This document shows positions 35,896 to 44,887 of a stretch of 64,000 bases of DNA, piece by piece. Below the pieces are notes generated by a model. The model made no database searches. It saw nothing but the letters and a program-made list of their open reading frames with translations, and was not told the origin of the DNA. Source of the DNA: Bog-113 sp963752695 (GTDB lineage: Bacteria; Acidobacteriota; Terriglobia; Bryobacterales; Bryobacteraceae); NCBI GenBank assembly GCA_963752695.1, contig CAVVZB010000001.1, forward strand, positions 372,001-436,000. Reading direction: 5' to 3'. The translations under genes were made by a program, and so were the position numbers. Each line of letters opens with the position of its first letter. The stretch's first letter is position 1.

Positions 35896-37377
35896 ATGGG
35901 TGGAAACAGGGTTGCGGGATGGGTGCGCTCGCTAGCCATATTGGGTGTGATTTGTGGAGCGAACGTATGGGCGCAAGCGGACTCGGAGCCAGTGAACACC
36001 GGGTCGGTGAAGCTTTCTGGAAGCATTCTCGAACGCGGGGAGTTTTGGGATTGGTTCCCAGCACGCACAGGCCAGACTCAATATAGTTTTTCGGGGTCTC
36101 TCTTACAGCTTGCGATTTCGCAGCGGAAAGAGAACTACGACTGGAAAGTGGATTTTGCCGTTCCCGTTCTGCTAAATCTGCCCGAGCATGCGAGCGGACC
36201 CGCGCCGCTTGGCGCATATGGGTTTGGCGCGAATTACTTCGCGGCTAATCAGGGTAACTCGAACGCGGCTGGATTCTTTTTGAAGCAAGGTTATTTGCGC
36301 TTCAAACAGGTAAACTCCAGCGTGCAGGTGGGCCGCTTTGAATTTGCGGATGGAATGGAGGGCAAACCGGGAGATGGGACTCTAGCCCAACTAAAAGCGA
36401 CGCGGATTCAGCAACACCTGATCGGTATCTTCGGGTTCAGCGATGTCAGGCGCAGCTTTGATGGAGTGCATTACGAGCACAATAAAGGTCCGTGGTATGT
36501 GACCGGTGTAGTCTCCATTCCCACTCGCGGAGTCTTCCAAACAGACGGATGGGGGTGGGTGAAAACGCCATTTGCCTACATGGCGCTTACTCATGAACAA
36601 CATCGCCCACGAAGCAACGCCGAATGGCGGGTATTCGGAATTTACTACAATGATGAGCGCCCCGTTGTCAAGACCGACAATCGTCCCGCAAGTGCGCGCA
36701 GCCATGATTTCGGCGGCATCAACATCGGAACTTTTGGCGGCCACTACATACAAGATATTCAGACCGGTGCGGGTACAATCGACTTACTTGCGTGGGGAGC
36801 AGCGCAGACGGGTACCTGGGGGCAGTTGACGCAGAAGTCCGCGGCAGTGGCTCTGGAAGCCGGGCTTCAACCGCACCTGTTCAAAATTGTGCATCCTTGG
36901 CTGCGCGGCGGCTATTTCTACTCGACCGGCGATGGCAACCCTAATGACGGCACACATGGGACATTCTTTACGATCCTGCCGACCCCTCGCGTGTATGCCC
37001 GCTTTCCGTTTTACAACGAGATGAACAACCGGGATCTATTCGCAGAACTGGTGCTCCGTCCAAGCAAGGTGGTCACGGTGCGGACCGATGTTCACGGCAT
37101 ATGGCTCGCCAACAGCCATGACCTCTGGTACACCGGGGGCGGAGCATTCCAGCCATGGACGTTTGGCTTTTCCGGCCGGCCATCGAACGCAGCGACAGAT
37201 CTGGCGCGTGTATACGATATGAGCGCCGATTTCCAGGTCGCTCGCCCCATGACACTCGGGCTGTACTTTGGTTATTCGCAAGGCGAAGCAGTGATTCAGC
37301 GGTTATTCGCCGGATCGGGTCAAAGCGGGGAAAGCAATTCGCCATTTGGATTCGTCGAAATCAACTACCGGTTTTAG
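35896..37377 (+). CDS. Outer-membrane beta-barrel protein, alginate-export type
   Basis: A 493-residue protein with signal peptide (LAILGVICGANVWAQA). The rest is rich in alternating hydrophobic strands with aromatic residues, including WKVDFAVPVLL, YLRFKQVNSSVQVGRFEF and a C-terminal strand FGFVEINYRF ending in Phe, as required for BAM-dependent insertion. The overall pattern and the VGRFEFADGME segment match the alginate export (PF13372) barrel family. The natural substrate is unknown. ATG 35896 is preceded by AAGGGG. It stands alone, followed by a secreted protein 55 bases downstream. Confidence 0.82.
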   Translation: MGGNRVAGWVRSLAILGVICGANVWAQADSEPVNTGSVKLSGSILERGEFWDWFPARTGQTQYSFSGSLLQLAISQRKENYDWKVDFAVPVLLNLPEHASGPAPLGAYGFGANYFAANQGNSNAAGFFLKQGYLRFKQVNSSVQVGRFEFADGMEGKPGDGTLAQLKATRIQQHLIGIFGFSDVRRSFDGVHYEHNKGPWYVTGVVSIPTRGVFQTDGWGWVKTPFAYMALTHEQHRPRSNAEWRVFGIYYNDERPVVKTDNRPASARSHDFGGINIGTFGGHYIQDIQTGAGTIDLLAWGAAQTGTWGQLTQKSAAVALEAGLQPHLFKIVHPWLRGGYFYSTGDGNPNDGTHGTFFTILPTPRVYARFPFYNEMNNRDLFAELVLRPSKVVTVRTDVHGIWLANSHDLWYTGGGAFQPWTFGFSGRPSNAATDLARVYDMSADFQVARPMTLGLYFGYSQGEAVIQRLFAGSGQSGESNSPFGFVEINYRF

Positions 37378-37432
37378 CCCGGAGTTGAGCCTTTATACTA
37401 GATACGCAGTAAGAATTCTCTAGGGAGACAGA

Positions 37433-38176
37433 ATGAATCGAATGAGAACCGTTAGGAATTTCAGCAGTCGGAGCAGAGTAGCAAGCGGGATGGTTGCAAC
37501 GGCTATTGGCGTTTTGTCATTGGCTTTGACGCCGTTACAAGCTCAGGTCGCTAGCACGCCGGCTCTCAACGGAGCAATGATCAGCAATACAACTCCGAAG
37601 GCGAGCATGGTTGTCCCGGAAGCGCATCCGGCAATTCAGGAAGCTCTTCCCGCGGGTGCAAGCGTGATCTACTCCAATTTTGGCGCCGGAACCTCTTTAT
37701 ACGATGCAGGCACGGGTTGGACCGAGGCTGGGCTGAAGGCAAACGACTACCCGATCGCGGAAGCTATGTCGTTCACCCCGGCGAACACTTACGTGTTGGT
37801 CCGCATCGATGCGGCACTTACCTACGTGCAGGGAACCAATGGAGTCAAGCTTGTCCTGGCCGAAGACAATGCAGGTGTACCAGGAAAGATCATTTACGTT
37901 GCGTCTTTCAACAATCTGCCTGCTTTTGGAACTTGCTGCACCGTGCAAACGGCGAAGTTGACGCCCACAAAGACCAGCCATGTGACGCTTAAAGGTGGTC
38001 AGGCTTACTGGCTGTATCCCCTTCCCGTTGATGCCACCGGATACTTGGTTTGGAATTATGACACCACGAACATGGGTGGAACTGGCGCGGTTTCGGAGGA
38101 TTACGGCAAGACCTGGACACCGACCACTTATCCGACTTTCGGCGCGTTTGATCTATTCGGAATTCAGGTTCAGTAA
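37433..38176 (+). CDS. Secreted protein of choice-of-anchor type, function unknown
   Basis: A 247-residue protein starting at ATG 37433, with GGGAG 6 bases upstream. The N-terminus is a long signal peptide (basic start, then VATAIGVLSLALTPLQAQ). The mature part is a single beta-rich domain containing VIYSNFGAGTSLYDAGTGWT, a phrase seen in choice-of-anchor domains of exported proteins, and one CC pair. No PEP-CTERM or other sorting tail is visible. No enzymatic residue stands out. A hairpin follows 36 bases after the stop. Confidence 0.8.
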   Translation: MNRMRTVRNFSSRSRVASGMVATAIGVLSLALTPLQAQVASTPALNGAMISNTTPKASMVVPEAHPAIQEALPAGASVIYSNFGAGTSLYDAGTGWTEAGLKANDYPIAEAMSFTPANTYVLVRIDAALTYVQGTNGVKLVLAEDNAGVPGKIIYVASFNNLPAFGTCCTVQTAKLTPTKTSHVTLKGGQAYWLYPLPVDATGYLVWNYDTTNMGGTGAVSEDYGKTWTPTTYPTFGAFDLFGIQVQ

Positions 38177-38212
38177 AACAGGCCCCACCTTGATGAATAG
38201 TTAGTAGAACGG

Positions 38213-38244
38213 GAGAGGCGGCAAGCTCCTGGCTTGTCGCTCTC
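38213..38244 (+). other. Inverted repeat just before the sensor kinase start
   Basis: A 12-base-pair stem with one bulged G (GAGAGGCGGCAAG pairing with CTTGTCGCTCTC) and a 7-base loop CTCCTGG ends 5 bases before the ATG of the kinase. It lacks a T tract on the plus strand. It could terminate transcription of the secreted-protein gene or block translation of the kinase; the sequence alone does not decide. Confidence 0.55.
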
Positions 38245-38249
38245 GACCA

Positions 38250-39728
38250 ATGGACTCCATCCGCGGGCATCCGCAGTCATCGCGTCCCGAACTCAGCACA
38301 CCGAATGTGAAGAAATCCCCGCCCTTGAATTCGCAGCGCGATTCCAGCCTTCGACAGACCAAGGCGCTTCTGGCAGTCGGGTTCGGCGGTTTGCTTTTTC
38401 TGATGTGCGTGCTAGGGGCGAGTTCTGTTTCTTTCCTGTATCAGATTGAAATCCGTCACGAAGCATTGCGCCAAGAATATCTTGAGCGCAATCGCGCATT
38501 GGATAAACTCCGGGCTAACATCTATATTTCCGGCACTTACTTCCGCGATTTTGCATTTGATGAGAGTGATGCCGCTGCCGCAAGCGATCGCGGGCACTTT
38601 CTAATCGCTAAGTCGGACGTTCTCTCCAGTCTTGCCGAGTATAGACACGTGGCAAGTCCAGCCGAGGCAAGACGGCTCCAGGAGTTCTGGGGCGAGCTCA
38701 AGTCGTATCTTGACACCCTCACACAAGCCCTTTCATGGAATGTGCGGGAGCGGCGCGAGCGGGCCAATCTGTTCATCCAGCAGCAACTTCTCCCGCGTCG
38801 AACTACGATCATCAGCCTTTCCGACCGCCTCCAGCAGTTTAGTGAAAGACAGCTCGAAGTAAATAGCCAGGGAGTCAGCGATATGTTCTCTAGCTTCCGA
38901 ACCCGGCTGTTGGCTCTGACGCTGCTGACTTTGGGCATTGGCGCGGCGCTTGCCATGACTACTATCTGGCGTCTGCTGAGTCTGGAGCGAATTGCTGAAG
39001 CCCGATACTTAGAAATCGTTAGCGCCCGGGAGGAACTGAAGCAGCTATCTTCGGAACTTCTTCAGGCGCAGGAAACTGAGCGGCGTCGACTCTCGCGAGA
39101 GCTTCACGACGAAGTGGGTCAAGCACTTTCCGCAACGATGCTAGGCGTTGGCAATCTTCGCTCCTTACTAAAAAAGGACGGCCTTTCTGATGCAGCAGCC
39201 CGTCAGCTGACGCTCATCGAAGACATGACCGGCCATAGCGCGCGTGTGATTCGGAACTTATCCTTGCTGCTACGCCCGACGATGTTGGACGACCTAGGAC
39301 TGATCGCGGCCTTGAAATGGCTGGGGCGGGAAATTTCTCGCAACGGTGCGCTGCAAGTCGAGGTTGCCACCGAAGACTCTCCGGACGATCTCACCGAAGA
39401 GCATCGCACTTGCGTGTATCGCGTGGTGCAAGAAGCCATTCGGAATGCGTCCCGCCACTCGGGTGGACATCACGCTCGAGTCACCGTGGAAACCGATGGC
39501 AGATGGCTTCATGTCGCGGTTCAAGATGACGGCCGGGGTTTCCGTCCGGAGTTCGAAAAGGGCATGGGAATTCTTGGTATGGAGGAGCGAGTCAAGCGGC
39601 TTGGCGGTTCGCTGCACATCGGGCCTGGGGCCGGACGCGGAACCACGCTTAGCTTCGATCTACCGCTTCCGCCATCAGATATAACAGTGGGCCCGGTTCA
39701 AGAGACAAGTCCCTTCCGTACCGCGTAG
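38250..39728 (+). CDS. Membrane sensor histidine kinase, NarX/DesK-type (HisKA_3)
   Basis: A 492-residue kinase with a membrane segment at ~31-55, a helical periplasmic region of ~160 residues resembling a CHASE3/four-helix sensor, a second membrane segment near 218-240, a coiled coil, the H-box ERRRLSRELHDEVGQALSA with its histidine, and a HATPase with VVQEAIRNASRHS, VQDDGRGF and GMGILGMEERV. These are the marks of kinases that pair with NarL-type regulators. The last 31 bases overlap the end of such a regulator encoded on the other strand. ATG at 38250 has no clear ribosome-binding site; GTG 38307 is an alternative. Confidence 0.92.
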   Translation: MDSIRGHPQSSRPELSTPNVKKSPPLNSQRDSSLRQTKALLAVGFGGLLFLMCVLGASSVSFLYQIEIRHEALRQEYLERNRALDKLRANIYISGTYFRDFAFDESDAAAASDRGHFLIAKSDVLSSLAEYRHVASPAEARRLQEFWGELKSYLDTLTQALSWNVRERRERANLFIQQQLLPRRTTIISLSDRLQQFSERQLEVNSQGVSDMFSSFRTRLLALTLLTLGIGAALAMTTIWRLLSLERIAEARYLEIVSAREELKQLSSELLQAQETERRRLSRELHDEVGQALSATMLGVGNLRSLLKKDGLSDAAARQLTLIEDMTGHSARVIRNLSLLLRPTMLDDLGLIAALKWLGREISRNGALQVEVATEDSPDDLTEEHRTCVYRVVQEAIRNASRHSGGHHARVTVETDGRWLHVAVQDDGRGFRPEFEKGMGILGMEERVKRLGGSLHIGPGAGRGTTLSFDLPLPPSDITVGPVQETSPFRTA

Positions 39729-40360
39729 AGTATTAATTCAGGGAGGCTGTGCAGATTCAATTTCTGCAGCACGTTATTGCGGTGAGTCTCAATCGTTGAC
39801 GGACTGACGAACAACAGATCGGCCACTTCGCGATTGGATTTTCCGGATACTAGCAACTGCATGACTTCCTTTTCGCGGAGCGTCAGGAGATCGTAGGAAT
39901 CGTCGGCGCCGCGCCTTTTCATTTCGACGATGTAGTCTTCAACCAGCATCTTCGTGATGCTCGGACTGAAGTAAGCTTGACCCGCCGCGGCGGCGCGAAC
40001 GGCCGCCAACACGTCTGCCTCGGGCGAAGCTTTCAGTAGATAGCCGCGGGCGCCGGCCTTCAAGGCGCGGAGAACGTAGGTCTCGTCGGAGTGCATGCTG
40101 ACCATTACGATCCTCACGCTCACTAGTTTCTCGGAGATAAACTTCGCCGCATCGGTTCCCGTGATGCGCGGCATGCCGACATCCATCAGGATGATATCGG
40201 GCTTGTGAAGTAGAGCGAGTTCGATTGCTTCGGACCCGTCGCATGCTTCCGCAACCACGGTGAACTCTCCATCCCGCTCGAGCAGTGAACGCAATCCGCC
40301 GCGAACAAGCGCGTGATCATCGGCAATCAGGAGGCGTGAACGCTTTGTGCTACTCAACAC
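39698..40360 (-). CDS. NarL/FixJ-family response regulator
   Basis: A 220-residue DNA-binding regulator: receiver domain (LLIADDHALVRGGL, phospho-acceptor Asp in IILMDVGMP, Lys in YLLKASPEADV) and a LuxR-type helix-turn-helix (TLREKEVMQLLVSGKSNREV, STIETHRNNVLQKL). It is the likely partner of the kinase encoded convergently at 38250. It is divergent from the efflux operon, 81 bases away, so control of that operon is a reasonable guess. Confidence 0.95.
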   Translation of the reverse strand: MLSSTKRSRLLIADDHALVRGGLRSLLERDGEFTVVAEACDGSEAIELALLHKPDIILMDVGMPRITGTDAAKFISEKLVSVRIVMVSMHSDETYVLRALKAGARGYLLKASPEADVLAAVRAAAAGQAYFSPSITKMLVEDYIVEMKRRGADDSYDLLTLREKEVMQLLVSGKSNREVADLLFVSPSTIETHRNNVLQKLNLHSLPELILYAVRKGLVS

Positions 40361-40441
40361 AGGTCTCGCGGAAATAGGCCCAAAATCCAGTAGTCACGGT
40401 ACTTGCGAGTGAGGTTTTCTGACGTAGGCTGAAGGTTAAAC

Positions 40442-41731
40442 GTGTCAGCTAGGCTCTCAGATTTTACTCTACGATACCTCCATTTCAGACTTCATCACGA
40501 TGCATGCTTGGGCGTCTTACTGTTCGCTCTCAGTTTCCTTGTAGCCTCGTGTGGCAAGACGTCCGTAGACGCCTCGGGACAGCCCGCCGCACCGCGCGAT
40601 CCTGTCGTAGGCGTGGCCCGAGTGTCGGAGCGTCCAATGAACCAGCAGATCACGATCAGCTCTGAGCTTGTTCCATTCCAAGAGATCGACGTATACGCCA
40701 AAGAGTCTGGCTACGTGAAGCAATTACTTGTCGATTTTGGCTCGCATGTACATAAAGGACAACTGATGGCGGTGTTGGAGATGCCGGAAATGGAGGCCCA
40801 ACTTCAGCAGCGCCAAGCCTCAATCCGTGCACAACAGGATGAAGTCGTCCGCAGTTTGCACGATGTGGAAAGAGTGAAAGCGCAGCATGACGTGATACAT
40901 GTGCAATACCAGCGAATCGCCGGGGTAGCTAAATCGAATCCTGGTATGGTCGCCCAGCAGGAAGTCGATGAGGTTCAGGGAAAAGACCTCGCGTCCCAAT
41001 CGCAGTTGGAATCGGCGCAGGGTGCGTATCAGGCCGCGGTGAATCAGCTCACCGTTGCTAAGGCACTACTGGCGCACGACCAAGCGCTATTTGACTACTC
41101 ACGGATTACAGCACCTTTCGATGGCGTAGTCACGCAACGATTCGCCAATCTGGGTGCGTTGATGCAATCGGGAACCAGTTCCACCCAAGCGACCCCGCTG
41201 GTCCGCCTATCCCAGGAAAATTTATTTCGCCTTGTGATCCCGGTACCGGAGTCTTACGTCCGTTACGTTCATGTGGGCGAAAACGTGGAGGTCCGCGTGC
41301 CGTCGCTCGCACGGAGCTTCCAGGGTAAGGTCACCCGCTTCTCGGTAGACGTGACTAACGCCACGCGAACCATGCACACCGAGGTAGACATCCCAAATAC
41401 CAGCCGCGCGCTCGTCCCTGGGCTGTATGCGGAAGCCGTCCTGTCTTTGAACGACAATAAGCCTTCCGTGATAGCAGTACCGCTACAGGCAGTTAGTCAT
41501 GAGCAGAATGGGAGCAGCGTTCTGGTGGTAGATACCGGAGGACACATCGAGAACCGGGCGATTTCCATCGGGCTTCAAACGGCAAATTACGTTGAAGTGA
41601 CCAAGGGCGTGCAGGTGGGGGACCAGGTTGTGGTCAGTGATCGAAGCGGGCTCAAGGCTGGCCAGATCGTAAAACCGCAAGCGGTTGCACCGATGGTTTA
41701 CTCGGGCGAAGCCAAGGATGAGGGAAATTAA
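40442..41731 (+). CDS. RND efflux periplasmic adaptor (membrane fusion protein), lipoprotein
   Basis: A 429-residue adaptor. The N-terminus ends in a lipobox (SFLVASCGK, Cys37), so the protein is lipid-anchored. It then shows the barrel-sandwich region (VYAKESGYVKQLLVDFGSHV), a long coiled hairpin with many Gln, the second lipoyl half (YSRITAPFDGVVTQRFANLG) and beta-barrel and membrane-proximal parts. It links the inner-membrane pump to the TolC-like channel. The stop TAA directly abuts the GTG of the pump gene. Start is GTG 40442; the cargo is unknown. Confidence 0.93.
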   Translation: MSARLSDFTLRYLHFRLHHDACLGVLLFALSFLVASCGKTSVDASGQPAAPRDPVVGVARVSERPMNQQITISSELVPFQEIDVYAKESGYVKQLLVDFGSHVHKGQLMAVLEMPEMEAQLQQRQASIRAQQDEVVRSLHDVERVKAQHDVIHVQYQRIAGVAKSNPGMVAQQEVDEVQGKDLASQSQLESAQGAYQAAVNQLTVAKALLAHDQALFDYSRITAPFDGVVTQRFANLGALMQSGTSSTQATPLVRLSQENLFRLVIPVPESYVRYVHVGENVEVRVPSLARSFQGKVTRFSVDVTNATRTMHTEVDIPNTSRALVPGLYAEAVLSLNDNKPSVIAVPLQAVSHEQNGSSVLVVDTGGHIENRAISIGLQTANYVEVTKGVQVGDQVVVSDRSGLKAGQIVKPQAVAPMVYSGEAKDEGN

Positions 41732-44700
41732 GTGTCCTCATTCTCTGTTAGAAATCCATACTTCATCGTTGTTATCTGCCTAGTGATTTCCATCCTGGGG
41801 ATCACTTCTGTTGTGCGCATGCCGGTCGATCTTTTCCCGGACATCAATCTGCCACAGGTAGTGGTCGCGACCTTCTATTCCGGAATGCCGCCGCAAGACA
41901 TCGAGACCAACATCACGTCTCCCCTCGAACGCTTTTTTACACTTGCGAGTGGGATCGATCACATGGAATCGCATTCACTCCTGGGTGTGAGTATTATTCG
42001 CGTTTTCTTTCAGGGGGGCACCAGCGCGGATGCCGATGTTACTGAACTTTCCAATCTCGCGCTCGCAGACCTGAAGCGGCTTCCGCCCGGGACTTTGCCG
42101 CCGGTGGTGCTCAAGTCAGACTCTTCGAGCCTTCCTGTCTGCCTTGTTGCGGTGAAGGGTGCCGGGCTTTCCGAGACGCAGCTGCAAGACTACGCGCGAT
42201 TCGCGATTCGAAACCAAATCGCCGTGGTGAAGGGCGCGGAGATCCCCACCCCTTTCGGCGGCCGGCAGCGTCAGATCATGGTTCGGGTGGATCCTTATAA
42301 GCTCGCCTCTCGCGATCTCGGTGTCATGGACGTTGTGAACGCGGTGAATTCCAGCAATGTCATTCTGCCGGCGGGCGACGTCAAGATGGGCCCCTTCGAT
42401 TTCTATATCTACTCGAACAGTCTTGTTGAGAACATGACCCAACTGAATGACGTTCCGCTGAAGTCGGTTGGCGATTCGTGGGTGCGCGTGGGCGACGTGG
42501 GGAACGCGGAAGACGCGAGCGCCACCCAGTACAACATCGTTCGCGTTGGAGGCCAGCGATCGGTATACATTCCGATCATGAAACAGGGTGGGGACACTAA
42601 TACCTTGGAGGTTGTCGCAGGTGTGCGGAAGCTGCTTTCGAACCTTTACGATATTCCGAAGCAGCTAACGGCGGACGTTCTCTTCGATCAGTCGACATTC
42701 GTTAAGGAAGCAATTCAAACAGTGCTGCACGAAGGCCTCATCGGGTTAGTGCTGACTACCTTGATGATCCTGTTGTTTCTGGGAAACTTCCGCGCGACGA
42801 CTGCCGTTTTACTTTCAATTCCGCTCTCGGCACTGGCCACCTTCGTGATTCTTGGATACTGGGGCGCCACTGTAAACACGATGATTCTGGGCGGCCTGGC
42901 GCTCGCGTTCTCGCGGATCATCGACAACTCAGTCATTTCGCTAGAGAACATTTTTCGTCACCTCGAAATGGGTGAATCGGCCGAACAGGCGGCGACCTTA
43001 GGCGGTCAGGAAGTGACGCTTGCCGTACTCGCGGCAACGCTGGTCGGCGTGGTTGTATTCTTCCCAGTCACCTTTCTGTTTGGAGTGAGCAAGTTTCTGT
43101 TCTCGGCTCTAGCGCTATCGTTTTGTGTGTCGTTATTGATGTCGTTCATTGTGGCAATGACCGTCATCCCCCTGTTCTGCTCACGTTTTCTCAAAGCGCT
43201 GCCTGAGGGTCACGGCGAGCACACCAGCGCCTCGAGCGCCCGGGGCTCCTGGTTCGCGCAGCTCAATCGCGAGTTTAATCGCAGATTCAACGGGTTGCTG
43301 GATGTCTACGAGCGCACGGTGCGCCGATCACTCACCCGACCTGGCCTCACGGTCACTTTCCTGCTTGGCCTTTTCGCGCTCAGCCTGATCATCTTCCCGT
43401 TTCTGGGCGTGTCCTTTTTTCCGCGGACTGATGCGGGCCAGTTCACGATCAATCTGAAAGCACCTACTGGATCGCGACTGGAGCTTACCAATGACTACGT
43501 TGCCAAAGTGGAGGATTTGATCAAACGTACCGTTGGCCCGGAGGACTTCCGAATGACCGTCTCAAACCTGGGAGTGAACAACGACTTCTCCGCTCTTTAC
43601 ACAACGAACTCCGGCGCATACACTGCAACCATCCAGACGCAGCTTGCGGAAGACCATAAAGTGGCAAGCGAGGAGTACATGACGCGCGTACAAAAGGCTA
43701 TTCGCAATAGCTTTCCTGAGCTACGCACCTTTATTCAAAGCGGGTCCATGGTGGATGCGGTCCTAAATACCGGAATGCCCGCTCCCATCGATGTACAAGT
43801 TACCAGTCCGAATTACCGTGCGAATTACGCGTTGTCCCAGGAAATCGCGGGCCGCATCGGACTTCTCAACGGCGTTGGACAGGTCTACATTCCGCAGGAC
43901 ATCGACTATCCGGGACTTCGCATGAATATCGACCGGGTGCACGCGTCCGAACTCGGTCTTACTCAAAAGGAAGTGGTTGATAACGTAATTACCGCCCTTA
44001 ACTCAGACGCCATGATCGCCCCTAATTACTGGGTCGATCGGAAGAACGGCAATAACTACTTCCTGACTGTTCAGTACTACGAACATGGCGTTCCCGCAAT
44101 TCATGATACGTTGGATTTGAAGAACATCCCGATCCGGGCGCCTAATCTTAAACAGCCAACGACGCTGGACGCCGTGGTGAAACTGCAGAATATCCAAACT
44201 CCGACCGAGCTCGATCATTATCAAATTCAGCGATCGAGCGATGTCTATGTCACAACGGCTGGGGAAGATCTGGGGCGAATTACTTCGGAGGTTCAAAAGA
44301 TAGTCGCTAAGATTCCTCACCCGGCGAACATCCGCGTGAATCTACGGGGAATGGTTGAGGGAATGAATCAGTCATTCCGTAGTTTTGCTATTGGTTTTTC
44401 GCTCTCATTTGCATTGCTGTACTTGATACTCGTCGCGCAGTTCCGCTCTTTTGTCGATCCATTCTTAATTATGCTGGCGATCCCCATGGGAGTCATTGGA
44501 GTACTGGGAATCCTCTTTGTTACGAACACTACGATCAACGTTATGTCACTGATGGGGGTGCTCATGCTGGTTGGTATGGCCAACTCGAACAGCATTCTAA
44601 TTGTGGATTTTGCGCACCGGCTCGAAGAGCAAGGGCTCTCTGTGAGTGAAGCCGTGATTACTTCCTGCCGGGTTCGCCTCCGCCCGATCTTGATGACTTC

Positions 44701-44887
44701 GCTCGCAACGATCTTCGGCATGATACCCATGGCCCTAAAGATGGGCACGGGTTCGGAACAGTATGCCCCGATGGCCCGGGCGATCATCGGCGGGCTTACT
44801 TCTTCGGTTCTGTTCACAGTCTTTGTGGTTCCCGCCGCATACCTGTTGGTCTACCGGCGGCGTGAAGCCGTACCCCTGAATGCTTAA
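41732..44887 (+). CDS. RND efflux pump inner-membrane subunit
   Basis: A 1,051-residue trimeric transporter of the HAE/AcrB superfamily with 12 membrane helices, two large periplasmic loops and the C-terminal RVRLRPILMTSLA motif. At the proton-relay sites of helix 4 and helix 10 it differs from AcrB: Asp407-Asp408 appears as Asp-Asn (bases 42923-42928) and Lys940 as Ser (44585-44587). Start is GTG at 41732 with GAGGG 7 bases before. It ends 8 bases inside the TolC gene. Substrates (drugs, metals or lipids) cannot be inferred. Confidence 0.95.
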   Translation: MSSFSVRNPYFIVVICLVISILGITSVVRMPVDLFPDINLPQVVVATFYSGMPPQDIETNITSPLERFFTLASGIDHMESHSLLGVSIIRVFFQGGTSADADVTELSNLALADLKRLPPGTLPPVVLKSDSSSLPVCLVAVKGAGLSETQLQDYARFAIRNQIAVVKGAEIPTPFGGRQRQIMVRVDPYKLASRDLGVMDVVNAVNSSNVILPAGDVKMGPFDFYIYSNSLVENMTQLNDVPLKSVGDSWVRVGDVGNAEDASATQYNIVRVGGQRSVYIPIMKQGGDTNTLEVVAGVRKLLSNLYDIPKQLTADVLFDQSTFVKEAIQTVLHEGLIGLVLTTLMILLFLGNFRATTAVLLSIPLSALATFVILGYWGATVNTMILGGLALAFSRIIDNSVISLENIFRHLEMGESAEQAATLGGQEVTLAVLAATLVGVVVFFPVTFLFGVSKFLFSALALSFCVSLLMSFIVAMTVIPLFCSRFLKALPEGHGEHTSASSARGSWFAQLNREFNRRFNGLLDVYERTVRRSLTRPGLTVTFLLGLFALSLIIFPFLGVSFFPRTDAGQFTINLKAPTGSRLELTNDYVAKVEDLIKRTVGPEDFRMTVSNLGVNNDFSALYTTNSGAYTATIQTQLAEDHKVASEEYMTRVQKAIRNSFPELRTFIQSGSMVDAVLNTGMPAPIDVQVTSPNYRANYALSQEIAGRIGLLNGVGQVYIPQDIDYPGLRMNIDRVHASELGLTQKEVVDNVITALNSDAMIAPNYWVDRKNGNNYFLTVQYYEHGVPAIHDTLDLKNIPIRAPNLKQPTTLDAVVKLQNIQTPTELDHYQIQRSSDVYVTTAGEDLGRITSEVQKIVAKIPHPANIRVNLRGMVEGMNQSFRSFAIGFSLSFALLYLILVAQFRSFVDPFLIMLAIPMGVIGVLGILFVTNTTINVMSLMGVLMLVGMANSNSILIVDFAHRLEEQGLSVSEAVITSCRVRLRPILMTSLATIFGMIPMALKMGTGSEQYAPMARAIIGGLTSSVLFTVFVVPAAYLLVYRRREAVPLNA

